Shown: positions 35,602 through 44,231 of the stretch, piece after piece
Layout: every line of letters begins with the position of its first letter
Position numbering within the stretch: the stretch's first letter is position 1
Assembly: GCF_027853965.1 (NCBI RefSeq)
Contig: NZ_JAQGLB010000030.1
Coordinates: 25,088 to 89,087, forward strand
Origin: Saccharopolyspora indica
GTDB taxonomy: Bacteria > Actinomycetota > Actinomycetes > Mycobacteriales > Pseudonocardiaceae
DNA: 64,000 nt
Direction of reading: 5' to 3'
Notes under the pieces: model-generated
What the model was told of the DNA's origin: nothing
Databases searched by the model: none
Seen by the model: only the letters and a program-made list of their open reading frames with translations
Made by a program: the position numbers and the translations under genes

Positions 35602-36417
35602 TCAGTTCGAGCAGGCCGAGGTCTGGAAGCTGTACGCGCTGATCTCCCAGCTGCCGTCGGGCTGCCGGCTGAGCTTGAAGGTGCCGAGCTGGGGTCCGCC
35701 GGTGACTTGAACCCGGCAGTGCAGCACCAGAACTTCGGATGCGCTCGGATCCCCGTAAACCACGTCCTGCCCGAACTTCGGATTCGCGTACGCGCCAGGG
35801 TCGGTGATCTGGCTGTTGATCTGCTGGGCGGCGATCGTGCAGGTCGGGGCTCCATGCCCCCCGGCGAACTGGTGCTGCCCTTCCACGCTGAAGAGATTGC
35901 AGGCCACTTCGGGGGTGTCGCTGCGCAACCCGTTGTAAACGCTGCGCACCGCCTGCTTTGGGTTCGTCGCGGTGACTGGAACCGCGTCCTCTGGTGCGGA
36001 CCCACCGCCTACGGTGCCGTTGCCGCCTCCGGAGCTGCTGCCGAAGTAGTAGTCGTAGGCGTAGTTGAGCAGCAGGAGGAGCACGAGCAGGTAGATCAGG
36101 CGGCGGACGAACTTGTAGCGGAGGAGGCCGAGGGCCGTCTTCCACCAGGGCTTCTTCGGCTGCTCCGCGGGCTGGGCGCCGGTGGTCGGGGGCACCGCGA
36201 GGTCGCCGCCCTGGGCCTGCTGCCACTCGCGGAACTTCTGGAATTTCTGGAACTCCTGGAACTGCCGGAATTCCTCGTCGTCGACGGGCGGCGCGGGTTT
36301 GGCCGGCGTCGGTGCGGCGACGAGGTCGCCGTCCACCACCTCGGCGTCGACGATGTCGGCGGGACGGGACTTGTCCGGCAGGTTCGACCCGGGCTCCGGC
36401 TCGTGCTGATCGGCCAC
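35602..36417 (-). CDS. Conserved membrane protein of unknown function
   Basis: 271 residues from GTG 36417 (ATG 36426 is the alternative). The cytoplasmic N-terminal half contains a phenylalanine/glutamine-rich amphipathic stretch (EFRQFQEFQKFQKFREWQ) and a PKKPWWKTALG box before one membrane helix (RRLIYLLVLLLLLNYAYDYY). The external C-terminal ~130 residues look like an NTF2/DUF4878-type fold (NPKQAVRSVYNGLRS) with cysteines. It sits between the rplKA and rplJL operons. CATCAT lies seven bases before the GTG, again a leaderless-type arrangement. Confidence 0.7.
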   Translation of the reverse strand: MADQHEPEPGSNLPDKSRPADIVDAEVVDGDLVAAPTPAKPAPPVDDEEFRQFQEFQKFQKFREWQQAQGGDLAVPPTTGAQPAEQPKKPWWKTALGLLRYKFVRRLIYLLVLLLLLNYAYDYYFGSSSGGGNGTVGGGSAPEDAVPVTATNPKQAVRSVYNGLRSDTPEVACNLFSVEGQHQFAGGHGAPTCTIAAQQINSQITDPGAYANPKFGQDVVYGDPSASEVLVLHCRVQVTGGPQLGTFKLSRQPDGSWEISAYSFQTSACSN

Positions 36418-36477
36418 GCCCCACATGATGCCCGTCCGTGCGGCCCAGGTCACCACCGGTGAGGCGGGGAGGGGTGG

Positions 36478-36508
36478 TTGGAAGTGCTCCGGGGGCATCG
36501 CGTACTCT
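36478..36508 (+). promoter_or_regulatory. Candidate promoter of the rplJ leader
   Basis: TTGGAA at 36478-36483 and TACTCT at 36503-36508, 19 bp apart, directly before the L10 leader. Spacing is a little long, so this is a best guess. Confidence 0.4.
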
Positions 36509-36516
36509 TTAAGAGG

Positions 36517-36676
36517 TTCCACCCAAGACCGCTGGTCTTCTCCGCTCCCGCGAGGGTTCGGAGAACTAAGGTCCCGTGAGATGCGGGCGGCCCGCGCAGG
36601 AGGGACGAGGCTACGCGTGCCGCGCTCTGCGCGCCCATGATCTTGACGCCCCGTGCTTGCTGCGCCGGGGCGTTTT
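36517..36676 (+). promoter_or_regulatory. Ribosomal protein L10 leader
   Basis: Leader RNA upstream of rplJ that, by family precedent, binds the L10(L12)4 complex to give autogenous control. Conserved pieces seen here: AAGACCGCTGGTCTTCTC helix, the CTCCGCTCCCGCGAGGG / GGAGAAC region and GGGCGGCCCGCGCAGGAG. The element ends with a hairpin plus T-run at 36646-36676. Recognition is by pattern memory of the Rfam L10 leader and by position. Confidence 0.8.
36646..36676 (+). terminator. Attenuator-type hairpin in the rplJ leader
   Basis: Eight-bp stem ACGCCCCG / CGGGGCGT with a 12-base loop followed by TTTT, about 55 bp before the rplJ start. Its place inside a leader RNA suggests conditional termination. 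Confidence 0.7.
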
Positions 36677-36731
36677 GTCGTCTCAGGACCGACTGGATGC
36701 GGATCACAGTCGGAGATAGAGAGGAGGCGAC

Positions 36732-37259
36732 ATGGCGAAGCCCGAAAAGGTCGATGCGGTCACCGAGATCGCTGATCACTTCACCACTTCGACCGCTGCG
36801 GTCGTGACCGAGTACCGCGGGCTGTCCATGGCGCAGCTGTCCACGCTGCGCCGCTCCCTCGGAGCGGGCGCCACGTACCGTGTCGCGAAGAACACGCTGG
36901 TCAAGCGTGCTGCCGAGCAGTCGGGCGTCGAGGGACTCGACGACCTGCTCGTCGGCCCGACCGCGATCGCCTTCATCGAGGGCGAGCCGGTCGACGCCGC
37001 CAAGGCCCTGAAGGAGTTCGCCAAGGGCAACGAGTCCCTGGTGATCAAGGGCGGTTACATGGACGGCCGCGCGCTGTCCGTGTCCGAGGTCGAGAGCATC
37101 GCCGACCTCGACTCGCGCGAGGTCACGCTGAGCAAGCTGGCCGGTGCGATGAAGGCCAAGATGGGCCAGGCCGCTGCGCTGTTCGCCGCGCCGGCGTCCC
37201 AGGTGGCTCGGTTGGCTGCTGCTCTGCAGGAGAAGAAGGGCAGCGACGCCGACGCCTGA
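36732..37259 (+). CDS. rplJ: 50S ribosomal protein L10
   Basis: Anchors L7/L12 dimers on the ribosome stalk. Family core: TSTAAVVTEYRGLSMAQLSTLR and YRVAKNTLVKRAAE. 175 residues with the C-terminal helix that binds L7/L12 (PASQVARLAAALQEKK). AGAGAGGAGGCGAC before ATG 36732 is a strong ribosome site. Controlled by the L10 leader upstream. Confidence 0.97.
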   Translation: MAKPEKVDAVTEIADHFTTSTAAVVTEYRGLSMAQLSTLRRSLGAGATYRVAKNTLVKRAAEQSGVEGLDDLLVGPTAIAFIEGEPVDAAKALKEFAKGNESLVIKGGYMDGRALSVSEVESIADLDSREVTLSKLAGAMKAKMGQAAALFAAPASQVARLAAALQEKKGSDADA

Positions 37260-37345
37260 GTCCCCAGTGGACGCAGTTGTCGGTCGCAAAACTCCCTCCC
37301 CGGTACCGCCGGTGCCAGGGGACCTGAACGGAAAGGAACGCCGTC

Positions 37346-37729
37346 GTGGCGAAGCTGAGCAACGAAGAGCTGTTGGACGTCTTCAAGGAGATGACCCTCC
37401 TGGAGCTGTCGGCTTTCGTGAAGGAGTTCGAGGAGACCTTCGACGTCACCGCCGCTGCCCCGGCCGCCGTCGTGGCCGCCCCGGCCGCCGGTGGCGCTGC
37501 CGCCGCTGAGGAGCAGGACGAGTTCGACGTCATCCTCGAGGGCGCTGGCGACAAGAAGATCCAGGTCATCAAGGTCGTCCGCGAGATCGTCTCCGGCCTG
37601 GGCCTGAAGGAGGCCAAGGAGCTGGTCGAGGGCGCTCCGAAGCCGATCCTGGAGAAGGTCGAGAAGGAGAAGGCCGAAGAGGTCAAGGCCAAGCTGGAAG
37701 AGGCCGGCGCCTCCGTCTCCGTCAAGTGA
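37346..37729 (+). CDS. rplL: 50S ribosomal protein L7/L12
   Basis: Stalk protein that recruits translation GTPases. N-terminal dimerisation domain (LSNEELLDVFKEMTLLELS), Ala-rich hinge, and C-terminal domain with KIQVIKVVREIVSGLGLKEAKELV. 127 residues. GTG start at 37346 behind GGAAAGGAA. A strong terminator follows. Confidence 0.97.
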   Translation: MAKLSNEELLDVFKEMTLLELSAFVKEFEETFDVTAAAPAAVVAAPAAGGAAAAEEQDEFDVILEGAGDKKIQVIKVVREIVSGLGLKEAKELVEGAPKPILEKVEKEKAEEVKAKLEEAGASVSVK

Positions 37730-37764
37730 TTCCGGGAGGGGATTCCCCCTCCTGACTCGCTGTG

Positions 37765-37804
37765 AAAGGGCGAGCACTCGCAGTCGCGGGTGCTCGCCCT
37801 TTTT
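37765..37804 (+). terminator. Terminator after rplL
   Basis: 17-bp stem AAAGGGCGAGCACTCGC and complement (one G-U pair) with an AGTC loop, ending in a run of five T. Separates rplJL from the mce operon. Confidence 0.93.
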
Positions 37805-37890
37805 GCTTCGTGGAATTTGCGTCAATCCCATCAACCGGACAACTCGCACCGTTCGATCCGCCTGCGGGCAAAGAAAGTTCGCGGTGGAGA

Positions 37891-37904
37891 AGTTCAAGTG
37901 AACT
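37891..37904. promoter_or_regulatory. Operator-like palindrome upstream of the mce operon
   Basis: AGTTCAAGTGAACT is a 6-2-6 perfect inverted repeat, 133 bp before mceG and after the rplL terminator, so inside the likely mce promoter region. It differs from the KstR consensus known for mce4. Binding protein unknown. Confidence 0.4.
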
Positions 37905-37941
37905 GGCGAGTAACTCCGTTGCGTCGAGCTCGTTGCACAGG

Positions 37942-37975
37942 TGTGACGCTGATGACCTTCGTTGTGCGCGTCACA
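37942..37975. promoter_or_regulatory. Inverted repeat TGTGACGC-N18-GCGTCACA before mceG
   Basis: Eight-base perfect inverted repeat with an 18-bp spacer, about 62 bp before the mceG start. Possible regulator site flanking or overlapping the promoter. Confidence 0.35.
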
Positions 37976-38036
37976 TGTGTCAGGCTGCCTCTCCGGGGCG
38001 GCGGGACGAGTCGAATTCGAGGACGCGGAGGTGCGG

Positions 38037-39248
38037 ATGGGCGTCGAGGTGGTTGTCGACGGGCTGTCGAAGTCCTTCGGTGCGCAGAGCATCTGGCGGG
38101 ATGTTTCCCTCACGCTTCCTCCCGGTGAGATCAGCGTGCTGCTCGGGCCTTCCGGGACCGGGAAGTCCGTCTTCCTGAAGTCGCTGGTGGGATTGCTCAA
38201 GCCGGAGCGGGGCAAGGTCGTCATCAACGGCGTCGACATCTGCACCTGCCCGGAGCGCGACCTCTACGAGGTGCGCAAGCTCTTCGGCGTGCTGTTCCAG
38301 GACGGCGCGCTGTTCGGGTCGATGAACCTGTTCGACAACATCGCCTTCCCGCTGCGCGAGCACACCCGCAAGGGCGAGTCCGAGATCCGCCGGATCGTGC
38401 TCGAGAAGATGGAGATGGTCGGGCTCATCGGCGCCGAGGACAAGCTGCCCGGCGAGATCTCCGGCGGGATGCGCAAGCGCGCCGGCCTGGCCCGCGCGCT
38501 GGTGCTGGACCCGGAGATCATCCTGGTCGACGAGCCGGACTCCGGTCTGGACCCGGTTCGCACCGTGCTGCTGAACCAGCTGATCGTCGACCTCAACGCG
38601 CAGATCGACGCGACGATCCTGATCGTCACCCACGACATCAACACCGCGCGCACCGTGCCGGACAACATCGGCATGCTCTACCGCCGCAGCCTGGTGATGT
38701 ACGGCCCGCGGGAGGTGCTGCTCACCTCCGCCGAGCCTGCGGTGGTGCAGTTCCTCAACGGTCGCCCGGACGGGCCGATCGGGATGAGCGAGGAGAAGGA
38801 CACCAGCCCCGGTGAGCTGGCGCGGTTGAGCGAGGTCGCCGTGCCGCCGATGATGCCGCAGCTCGAAGTCACCCCCGGCATGCCGGAGCGGACCGCCGTG
38901 CGCCGCCGCAAGGAGCGGGTGCTGCGGCAGCTGCGCACGTTGGCTCCGTCCGCGCAGCAGGAGATCTTGAAGACGTTGACCCCGGAAGAGCTGGCGCTCT
39001 ACGGCATTTCGGCGCCCGCGACCGGGTCGTGGCCGCAGCAGTCGGAGCCGGCGACCGCGCCGGCGTGGCCGCAGCAGGCCGCTCCCGCGCCGCTGCCGCA
39101 GGACGAGGTCGCCGACGTGCCGCAGCAGGTCCGCCCGTCGCCGCACCCGCGCGATCCGGAGGCCCCGCCGTGGGCCGGGTCCGCGGAGCCGGAACCGGTC
39201 GAGTCCTCGCGCCGCCGGTGGTTCGGGCGCAAGCGGGGTGAGCAGTGA
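38037..39248 (+). CDS. mceG: Mce transporter ATPase (MceG/Mkl)
   Basis: ATP-binding subunit that powers Mce lipid importers. Walker A GPSGTGKS at residues 37-44, ABC signature ISGGMRKRAGLARAL and Walker B IILVDEPDSGLDP are intact. After the ~250-residue ABC domain there is a long Pro/Gln/Ala-rich tail (to residue 403) beyond the usual MlaF core, as in mycobacterial MceG. ATG 38037 follows GGAGG by four bases. In mycobacteria the orphan mkl lies near rplJL; here it heads a full mce operon. GTG start of the next gene overlaps its stop. Confidence 0.92.
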   Translation: MGVEVVVDGLSKSFGAQSIWRDVSLTLPPGEISVLLGPSGTGKSVFLKSLVGLLKPERGKVVINGVDICTCPERDLYEVRKLFGVLFQDGALFGSMNLFDNIAFPLREHTRKGESEIRRIVLEKMEMVGLIGAEDKLPGEISGGMRKRAGLARALVLDPEIILVDEPDSGLDPVRTVLLNQLIVDLNAQIDATILIVTHDINTARTVPDNIGMLYRRSLVMYGPREVLLTSAEPAVVQFLNGRPDGPIGMSEEKDTSPGELARLSEVAVPPMMPQLEVTPGMPERTAVRRRKERVLRQLRTLAPSAQQEILKTLTPEELALYGISAPATGSWPQQSEPATAPAWPQQAAPAPLPQDEVADVPQQVRPSPHPRDPEAPPWAGSAEPEPVESSRRRWFGRKRGEQ

Positions 39249-40036
39249 GTTCGCCGTCCCAGGCGCGGTTTCCGGGTGCGGGCGGCTTGCGGGAGACCGG
39301 ACGCCTGTTCGCGCTCGCGCTGGACGTGGTGCGGGCGCTGCCGAAGCGCCCGTTCCAGCTCCGCGAGTTCATCCAGCAGTGCTGGTTCATCGCCAGCGTG
39401 ACGATCCTGCCGACCGCGCTGGTGTCCATCCCGTTCGGTGCGGTGATCGCGCTCCAGCTGGGCTCGCTGACCAGGCAGATCGGTGCGCAGTCGTTCACCG
39501 GTGCGGCCAGCGTGCTGGCCATCATCCAGCAGGCGGCGCCGATCGTGACCGCGCTGCTGATCGCCGGTGCCGGTGGTTCGGCGATCTGCGCGGACCTGGG
39601 TTCGCGGAAGATCCGCGACGAGATCGACGCGATGGAGGTGCTGGGCATCTCGCCGATCCAGCGCCTGGTGGTGCCGCGGGTGCTGGCCGCGATGCTGGTG
39701 GCCGTGCTGCTCAACGGCATGGTCAGCGTGGTCGGCGTGCTCGGCGGCTACACCTTCAACGTGATCATGCAGGGCGGTACGCCCGGCGCCTACATGGCGA
39801 GCTTCAACGCCCTGGCGCAGCTGCCGGACCTGTGGATCGGCGAGATCAAGGCGCTGATCTTCGGCTTCCTGGCAGGCGTGGTGGCGGCCTACCGCGGCCT
39901 GCACCCGCCACCCGGCCCGAAGGGCGTCGGGGACGCGGTGAACCAGTCGGTGGTGATCACCTTCCTGCTGCTGTTCGCGGTGAACTTCGTGCTCACGACG
40001 ATGTACTTGCAACTCGTGCCGCCCAAGGGCATGTGA
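39245..40036 (+). CDS. Mce ABC transporter permease YrbEA
   Basis: MlaE/YrbE-family integral membrane permease of the Mce importer. About five or six helices and the family core DLGSRKIRDEIDAMEVLGISP. 263 residues. GTG at 39245 overlaps the mceG stop. Pairs with the next gene as the heterodimeric membrane channel. Confidence 0.93.
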   Translation: MSSPSQARFPGAGGLRETGRLFALALDVVRALPKRPFQLREFIQQCWFIASVTILPTALVSIPFGAVIALQLGSLTRQIGAQSFTGAASVLAIIQQAAPIVTALLIAGAGGSAICADLGSRKIRDEIDAMEVLGISPIQRLVVPRVLAAMLVAVLLNGMVSVVGVLGGYTFNVIMQGGTPGAYMASFNALAQLPDLWIGEIKALIFGFLAGVVAAYRGLHPPPGPKGVGDAVNQSVVITFLLLFAVNFVLTTMYLQLVPPKGM

Positions 40037-40058
40037 CCGGGCCGCCAGGGGAAGTGAC

Positions 40059-40898
40059 ATGGTGACGATCTCGCAGCGCGCTAAGCGCGCGGCCCGGCGG
40101 CCGTTGCAGCTGTTGGACGAGCTGGGCGACCAGCTGTCGTTCTACGTGCGGTCGCTGGTGTGGATTCCGCGCGCGATCACGCGCTACGCCAAGGAGACGC
40201 TGCGGCTGCTGGCCGAGGTGAGCTTCGGCAGCGGGGCGCTCGCGGTCATCGGCGGCACGGTCGGCGTGATGATCGGGCTGACCCTGTTCACCGGCACCGT
40301 GGTGGGCCTGCAGGGCTTCGCCGCGCTGGACCAGCTGGGCACCTCGGCGTTCGCCGGGTTCGTCTCGGCCTACTTCAACACCCGCGAGATCGCACCGCTG
40401 GTGGCCGGTCTGGCGCTGTCGGCCACGGTCGGCTCCGGTTTCACCGCGCAGCTGGGCGCGATGCGGATCTCCGACGAGATCGACGCGCTCGAGGTGATGG
40501 GCGTGCCGAGCCTGCCGTACCTGGTGACCACGCGGGTGATCGCCGGGTTCATCGCGGTCATCCCGCTGTACGTGCTGGGCCTGCTCACCTCCTACGTGGC
40601 GGCGCGGGCGGTCACGGTCTACGTCTACGGCCAGTCCGCGGGCACCTACGACCACTACTTCAACCTGTTCCTGCCTCCCGAAGACGTCCTGTGGTCGTTC
40701 GGGAAGGTGCTGGTGTTCAGCGTCGTGGTGATCATGACGCACTGCTTCTACGGCTACCGGGCCAGCGGCGGCCCGGCGGGGGTCGGCGTGGCGGTGGGTC
40801 GTGCGGTGCGGACCGCGATCGTGACCACCGCGCTGCTGGACTTCTTCCTCAGCCTCGCGATCTGGGGCACCACTACGACGGTTCGGATCACCGGATGA
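40059..40898 (+). CDS. Mce ABC transporter permease YrbEB
   Basis: Second MlaE/YrbE permease. Conserved LGAMRISDEIDALEVMGVPSLPYLV and closing helices. 279 residues. Separated from yrbEA by 22 bp with GGGGAAG as ribosome site; stop overlaps the mceA start (ATGA). Confidence 0.93.
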   Translation: MVTISQRAKRAARRPLQLLDELGDQLSFYVRSLVWIPRAITRYAKETLRLLAEVSFGSGALAVIGGTVGVMIGLTLFTGTVVGLQGFAALDQLGTSAFAGFVSAYFNTREIAPLVAGLALSATVGSGFTAQLGAMRISDEIDALEVMGVPSLPYLVTTRVIAGFIAVIPLYVLGLLTSYVAARAVTVYVYGQSAGTYDHYFNLFLPPEDVLWSFGKVLVFSVVVIMTHCFYGYRASGGPAGVGVAVGRAVRTAIVTTALLDFFLSLAIWGTTTTVRITG

Positions 40899-42235
40899 GT
40901 ACCAAGGGTGCGTTGACGACGCTGCGACGCCGGGCTTTGGGCCTCGCGTTCCTTTTGTGCATGGTGCTTTTCATCAGCCTGACCGTGGCGACCTACCAGA
41001 AGGCCTTCACCTCCAGCGTGGACGTGGTGCTCAAGGCCGCCTCGACGGGCAACCAGCTGCTGCCGGAATCGGACGTCAAGGTGCGCGGCATGGTCGTCGG
41101 CCGCGTGGTCGAGGTCAAGTCCACAGGGGACGGTGCCGAGCTGCACCTGGCGCTGGAACCGGACAAGGTGCAGCACCTGCCCTCCAACGTCTCGGCGCGG
41201 CTGCTGCCGCGGACGCTGTTCGGCGAGCGCTACGTCTCGCTGGAACTGCCCGAGCAGGCCGCGACCACCACGCTGGCCGCCGGGGACGTCATCGAGCAGG
41301 ACCGCACCAGCGCGGGCATCGAGCTGGAGAAGGTGCTGGCCGACACCATGCCGGTGCTGCAGGCGGTGCACCCCGACGACCTCGCGGTCACGCTGAACGC
41401 GCTGGACCAGGCGCTGTCCGGGCGCGGGAAGCAGCTGGGCGAGACGCTGTCGCAGCTCAACACCTACCTCGACGGGCTCAACCCGTCGGTGCCGGACCTG
41501 CAGCGCAACCTCAAGGAACTGGTCGGCGTCGCCGAGACCTACGAGCAGGCCGCGCCGGACGTGCTGGAGGCGCTGAACAACTTCAGCACCACGGCGCGAA
41601 CCCTGGTGGCGCAGCGGGAGAACCTGAAGACCCTCACCAGCCAGCTGACCACCACCGCCGGTGACGCCACCACGTTCCTGGAGGCCAACCGGGACAACAT
41701 CATCCAGCTCGGCGAGGCGCAGCGGCCGACGCTGGACGTGCTGGCGAAGTACTCGCCGGAGTACAAGTGCTTCCTGGACGAGATGGCCGCGTACGTGCCG
41801 CGCATCCGGAAGGTGTTCGGCGAGGGCACGAACGAGCCCGGCCTGCACATCACGCTGGAGGTCGTGGCGCACCGCGGGAAGTACCGCCCGAACCAGGACG
41901 AGCCGGTGTTCGCCGACAAGCGCGGCCCGCGCTGCTACAACCTGATCCCGCTGCCCGACCCGATCCCGGAGTACCCGCCGGACGGGCCGTTCGAGGACGG
42001 TTCGGTGCCGCCCGCGCCGTCGCACCAGGTCGACAAGGGCCTGAACCCGCCGCAGATGGGCGAGGGCTTCCTGCCCGCCAGCACCTCCTCGCAGTGGGTG
42101 AACTCGCCCGCCGAGCGGGACATGGTGTCGGTGCTGCTGGCCCCGGCCGTCGGCCGCGACGCCGGTGACCTGCCCGACTGGGGGTCGCTGCTGGTCGGCC
42201 CGGTCCTGCGCGGAGCGGAGGTGAGCTACCGGTGA
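40895..42235 (+). CDS. Mce family protein MceA
   Basis: Exported substrate-binding subunit of the Mce complex. One N-terminal membrane helix (LGLAFLLCMVLFISLTVATY), MCE domain (~residues 37-120, KVRGMVVGRVVEV), then long helical region that forms the hydrophobic tunnel, and a Pro-rich C-terminus. 446 residues. Coupled to yrbEB and mceB by four-base overlaps. Confidence 0.92.
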   Translation: MSTKGALTTLRRRALGLAFLLCMVLFISLTVATYQKAFTSSVDVVLKAASTGNQLLPESDVKVRGMVVGRVVEVKSTGDGAELHLALEPDKVQHLPSNVSARLLPRTLFGERYVSLELPEQAATTTLAAGDVIEQDRTSAGIELEKVLADTMPVLQAVHPDDLAVTLNALDQALSGRGKQLGETLSQLNTYLDGLNPSVPDLQRNLKELVGVAETYEQAAPDVLEALNNFSTTARTLVAQRENLKTLTSQLTTTAGDATTFLEANRDNIIQLGEAQRPTLDVLAKYSPEYKCFLDEMAAYVPRIRKVFGEGTNEPGLHITLEVVAHRGKYRPNQDEPVFADKRGPRCYNLIPLPDPIPEYPPDGPFEDGSVPPAPSHQVDKGLNPPQMGEGFLPASTSSQWVNSPAERDMVSVLLAPAVGRDAGDLPDWGSLLVGPVLRGAEVSYR

Positions 42236-43254
42236 ACGGTCGCAGCATCACCGGACCGCTGGTCAAGTTCCTGGTCTTCGTGCTGGTCACCGTGCTGGCC
42301 ACCGGAGCGCTGATCCTGACCATCGCCAACCAGGACCTGCGCTCGGCGCAGTCCTACAACGCGCGGTTCACCGACGTGACCAGCCTCAACGAGGGCGACG
42401 AGGTGCGCATCTCCGGGGTGAAGGTCGGCGAGGTGGAGAGCATCGACCTGGTCGACAAGCGGGTGGCGGAGGTGAAGTTCAACGTCGCCGACCGGCCGCT
42501 GCCCGCGACGGTGACCGCCACCATCAAGTACCGGAACCTGGTCGGCCAGCGCTACATCGCGCTGGAGCCGGGGCCGGGCGAGAGCGGTGTGCTGCGCGAG
42601 GGCTCGACGATCCCGCTGGAGCGCACCAAGCCGGCGCTGGACCTCACGGTGCTGCTGGGCGGCTTCAAGCCGCTGTTCCAGGCGCTGTCGCCGGAGGACG
42701 TCAACAAGCTGTCCTTCGAGATCATCCAGGTGCTGCAGGGCGAGGGCGGCACGGTGGAGAGCCTGCTGGCCCACACCGCGTCGCTGACCTCCACCATCGC
42801 CTCCCGGGACCAGGTGATCGGGCAGGTCGTCGACAACCTCAACGGCGTGCTGGACACCGTCAACTCGCGCGACCAGCAGCTGTCCGAGCTGATCGGCCAG
42901 CTGCGGCAGGTGGTCTCGGGGCTGTCCGAGGACCGGGAGGCCATCGGCGACGCGGTGACCGCGATGGACGGGCTGACCAACAGCACCGCCGGACTGCTCA
43001 CCGAGGCCCGCCCGGGGCTGCAGCAGGACATCGCCGGGCTCGGCTCGCTGTCGCAGAACCTCAACGACAACGAGGAGATCGTCGACCAGTGGCTGCGGAA
43101 CCTGCCGGGCAAGGTCGAGATGCTCACCCGGACCGCCTCGCACGGCTCCTGGTTCAACTTCTTCAACTGCAAGCTGACCGGGACCGTCGGCATCGGTGAG
43201 CTGAACCTGCCGCTACCGCTGGTCCCGGTGTCCCAGCCGAGGTGCCAGCGATGA
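42232..43254 (+). CDS. Mce family protein MceB
   Basis: Membrane-anchored MCE-domain protein: N-terminal helix (VKFLVFVLVTVLATGALIL), MCE domain with RISGVKVGEVESI, and a helical rod. 340 residues. GTG start overlaps the mceA stop. Conserved C-terminal cysteines (NCKLTG, PRCQR) are seen as in MceB homologues. Confidence 0.92.
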   Translation: MNGRSITGPLVKFLVFVLVTVLATGALILTIANQDLRSAQSYNARFTDVTSLNEGDEVRISGVKVGEVESIDLVDKRVAEVKFNVADRPLPATVTATIKYRNLVGQRYIALEPGPGESGVLREGSTIPLERTKPALDLTVLLGGFKPLFQALSPEDVNKLSFEIIQVLQGEGGTVESLLAHTASLTSTIASRDQVIGQVVDNLNGVLDTVNSRDQQLSELIGQLRQVVSGLSEDREAIGDAVTAMDGLTNSTAGLLTEARPGLQQDIAGLGSLSQNLNDNEEIVDQWLRNLPGKVEMLTRTASHGSWFNFFNCKLTGTVGIGELNLPLPLVPVSQPRCQR

Positions 43255-44231
43255 CAGCCTTCTCCAAGCGCGACCCGCTCAAGATCGGCATCGGCGGCCT
43301 GCTGGTGCTGGTGCTGATGTTCCTGCTCGCGATGAACTTCGAGCGGCTGCCGCTGGTCGGCGGCACCACCTACACCGCGCAGTTCACCGAGGCGGCCGGG
43401 CTGCGGGCCGACAGCGAGGTGCGCATCGCCGGGGTGAAGGTGGGCACCGTGTCCGACGTCGAGCTGGAGGACGACCACGTGCTGGTCAGCTTCCGGGTCA
43501 ACGACGCGTGGCTGGGCGACCACACCACCGCCGCGATCAAGATCAAGACGCTGCTCGGGCAGAAGTACCTGGCGCTGGACCCGCAGGGCGGGCAGGAGCT
43601 CGACCCGTCCGAGCCGATCCCGCTGCAGCGCACCATGTCGCCCTACGACGTGATCGACGCCTTCAGCGACCTGTCGACCACTGTGGACAAGGTGGACACC
43701 CGGCAGCTCGCGGACAGCTTCCGCGCGATGGCCGACACCTTCGCCGACACCCCGGACGAGATCGGCGGCGCGCTGGACGGGCTCTCCCAGCTCTCGCAGA
43801 CCATCTCCTCGCGCGACGAGCAGCTGGAGCAGCTGCTGAACAACACCGCGCAGGTGTCCAGGGCCATCGCCGACCGCAACGAGGACTTCGAGCGGCTGCT
43901 CGCCGACGGCAACCTGCTGCTGGAGGAGATCCGGGCGCGGCGGGACTCGATCAGCGCGCTGCTGGAGGGCACCCGGCAGCTGTCGCAGCAGCTGAGCGGG
44001 CTGGTCGACGACAACGCCGCGCAGATCGGCCCGGCCCTGCAGCAGCTGGACCGGGTCACCAAGATGCTGCAGCGCAACCAGGACAACCTGAACCGGAGCC
44101 TGGAGATGTTCGCGCCGTTCACCCGGCTGTTCTCCAACGTCGTGGGCAGCGGCCGGTGGTTCGACAGCTACGTCTGCGGGCTGCTGCCGCCCGCCATCGG
44201 TCCGATCAACCAGAAGGGCTGCCAGCCATGA
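43251..44231 (+). CDS. Mce family protein MceC
   Basis: MCE-domain protein with N-terminal helix (IGGLLVLVLMFLLAMNF), core RIAGVKVGTVSDV, helical rod and C-terminal CGLLPPAIGPINQKGC. 326 residues. ATG 43251 overlaps the mceB stop; a GTG three codons upstream is less likely. Confidence 0.92.
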   Translation: MTAFSKRDPLKIGIGGLLVLVLMFLLAMNFERLPLVGGTTYTAQFTEAAGLRADSEVRIAGVKVGTVSDVELEDDHVLVSFRVNDAWLGDHTTAAIKIKTLLGQKYLALDPQGGQELDPSEPIPLQRTMSPYDVIDAFSDLSTTVDKVDTRQLADSFRAMADTFADTPDEIGGALDGLSQLSQTISSRDEQLEQLLNNTAQVSRAIADRNEDFERLLADGNLLLEEIRARRDSISALLEGTRQLSQQLSGLVDDNAAQIGPALQQLDRVTKMLQRNQDNLNRSLEMFAPFTRLFSNVVGSGRWFDSYVCGLLPPAIGPINQKGCQP

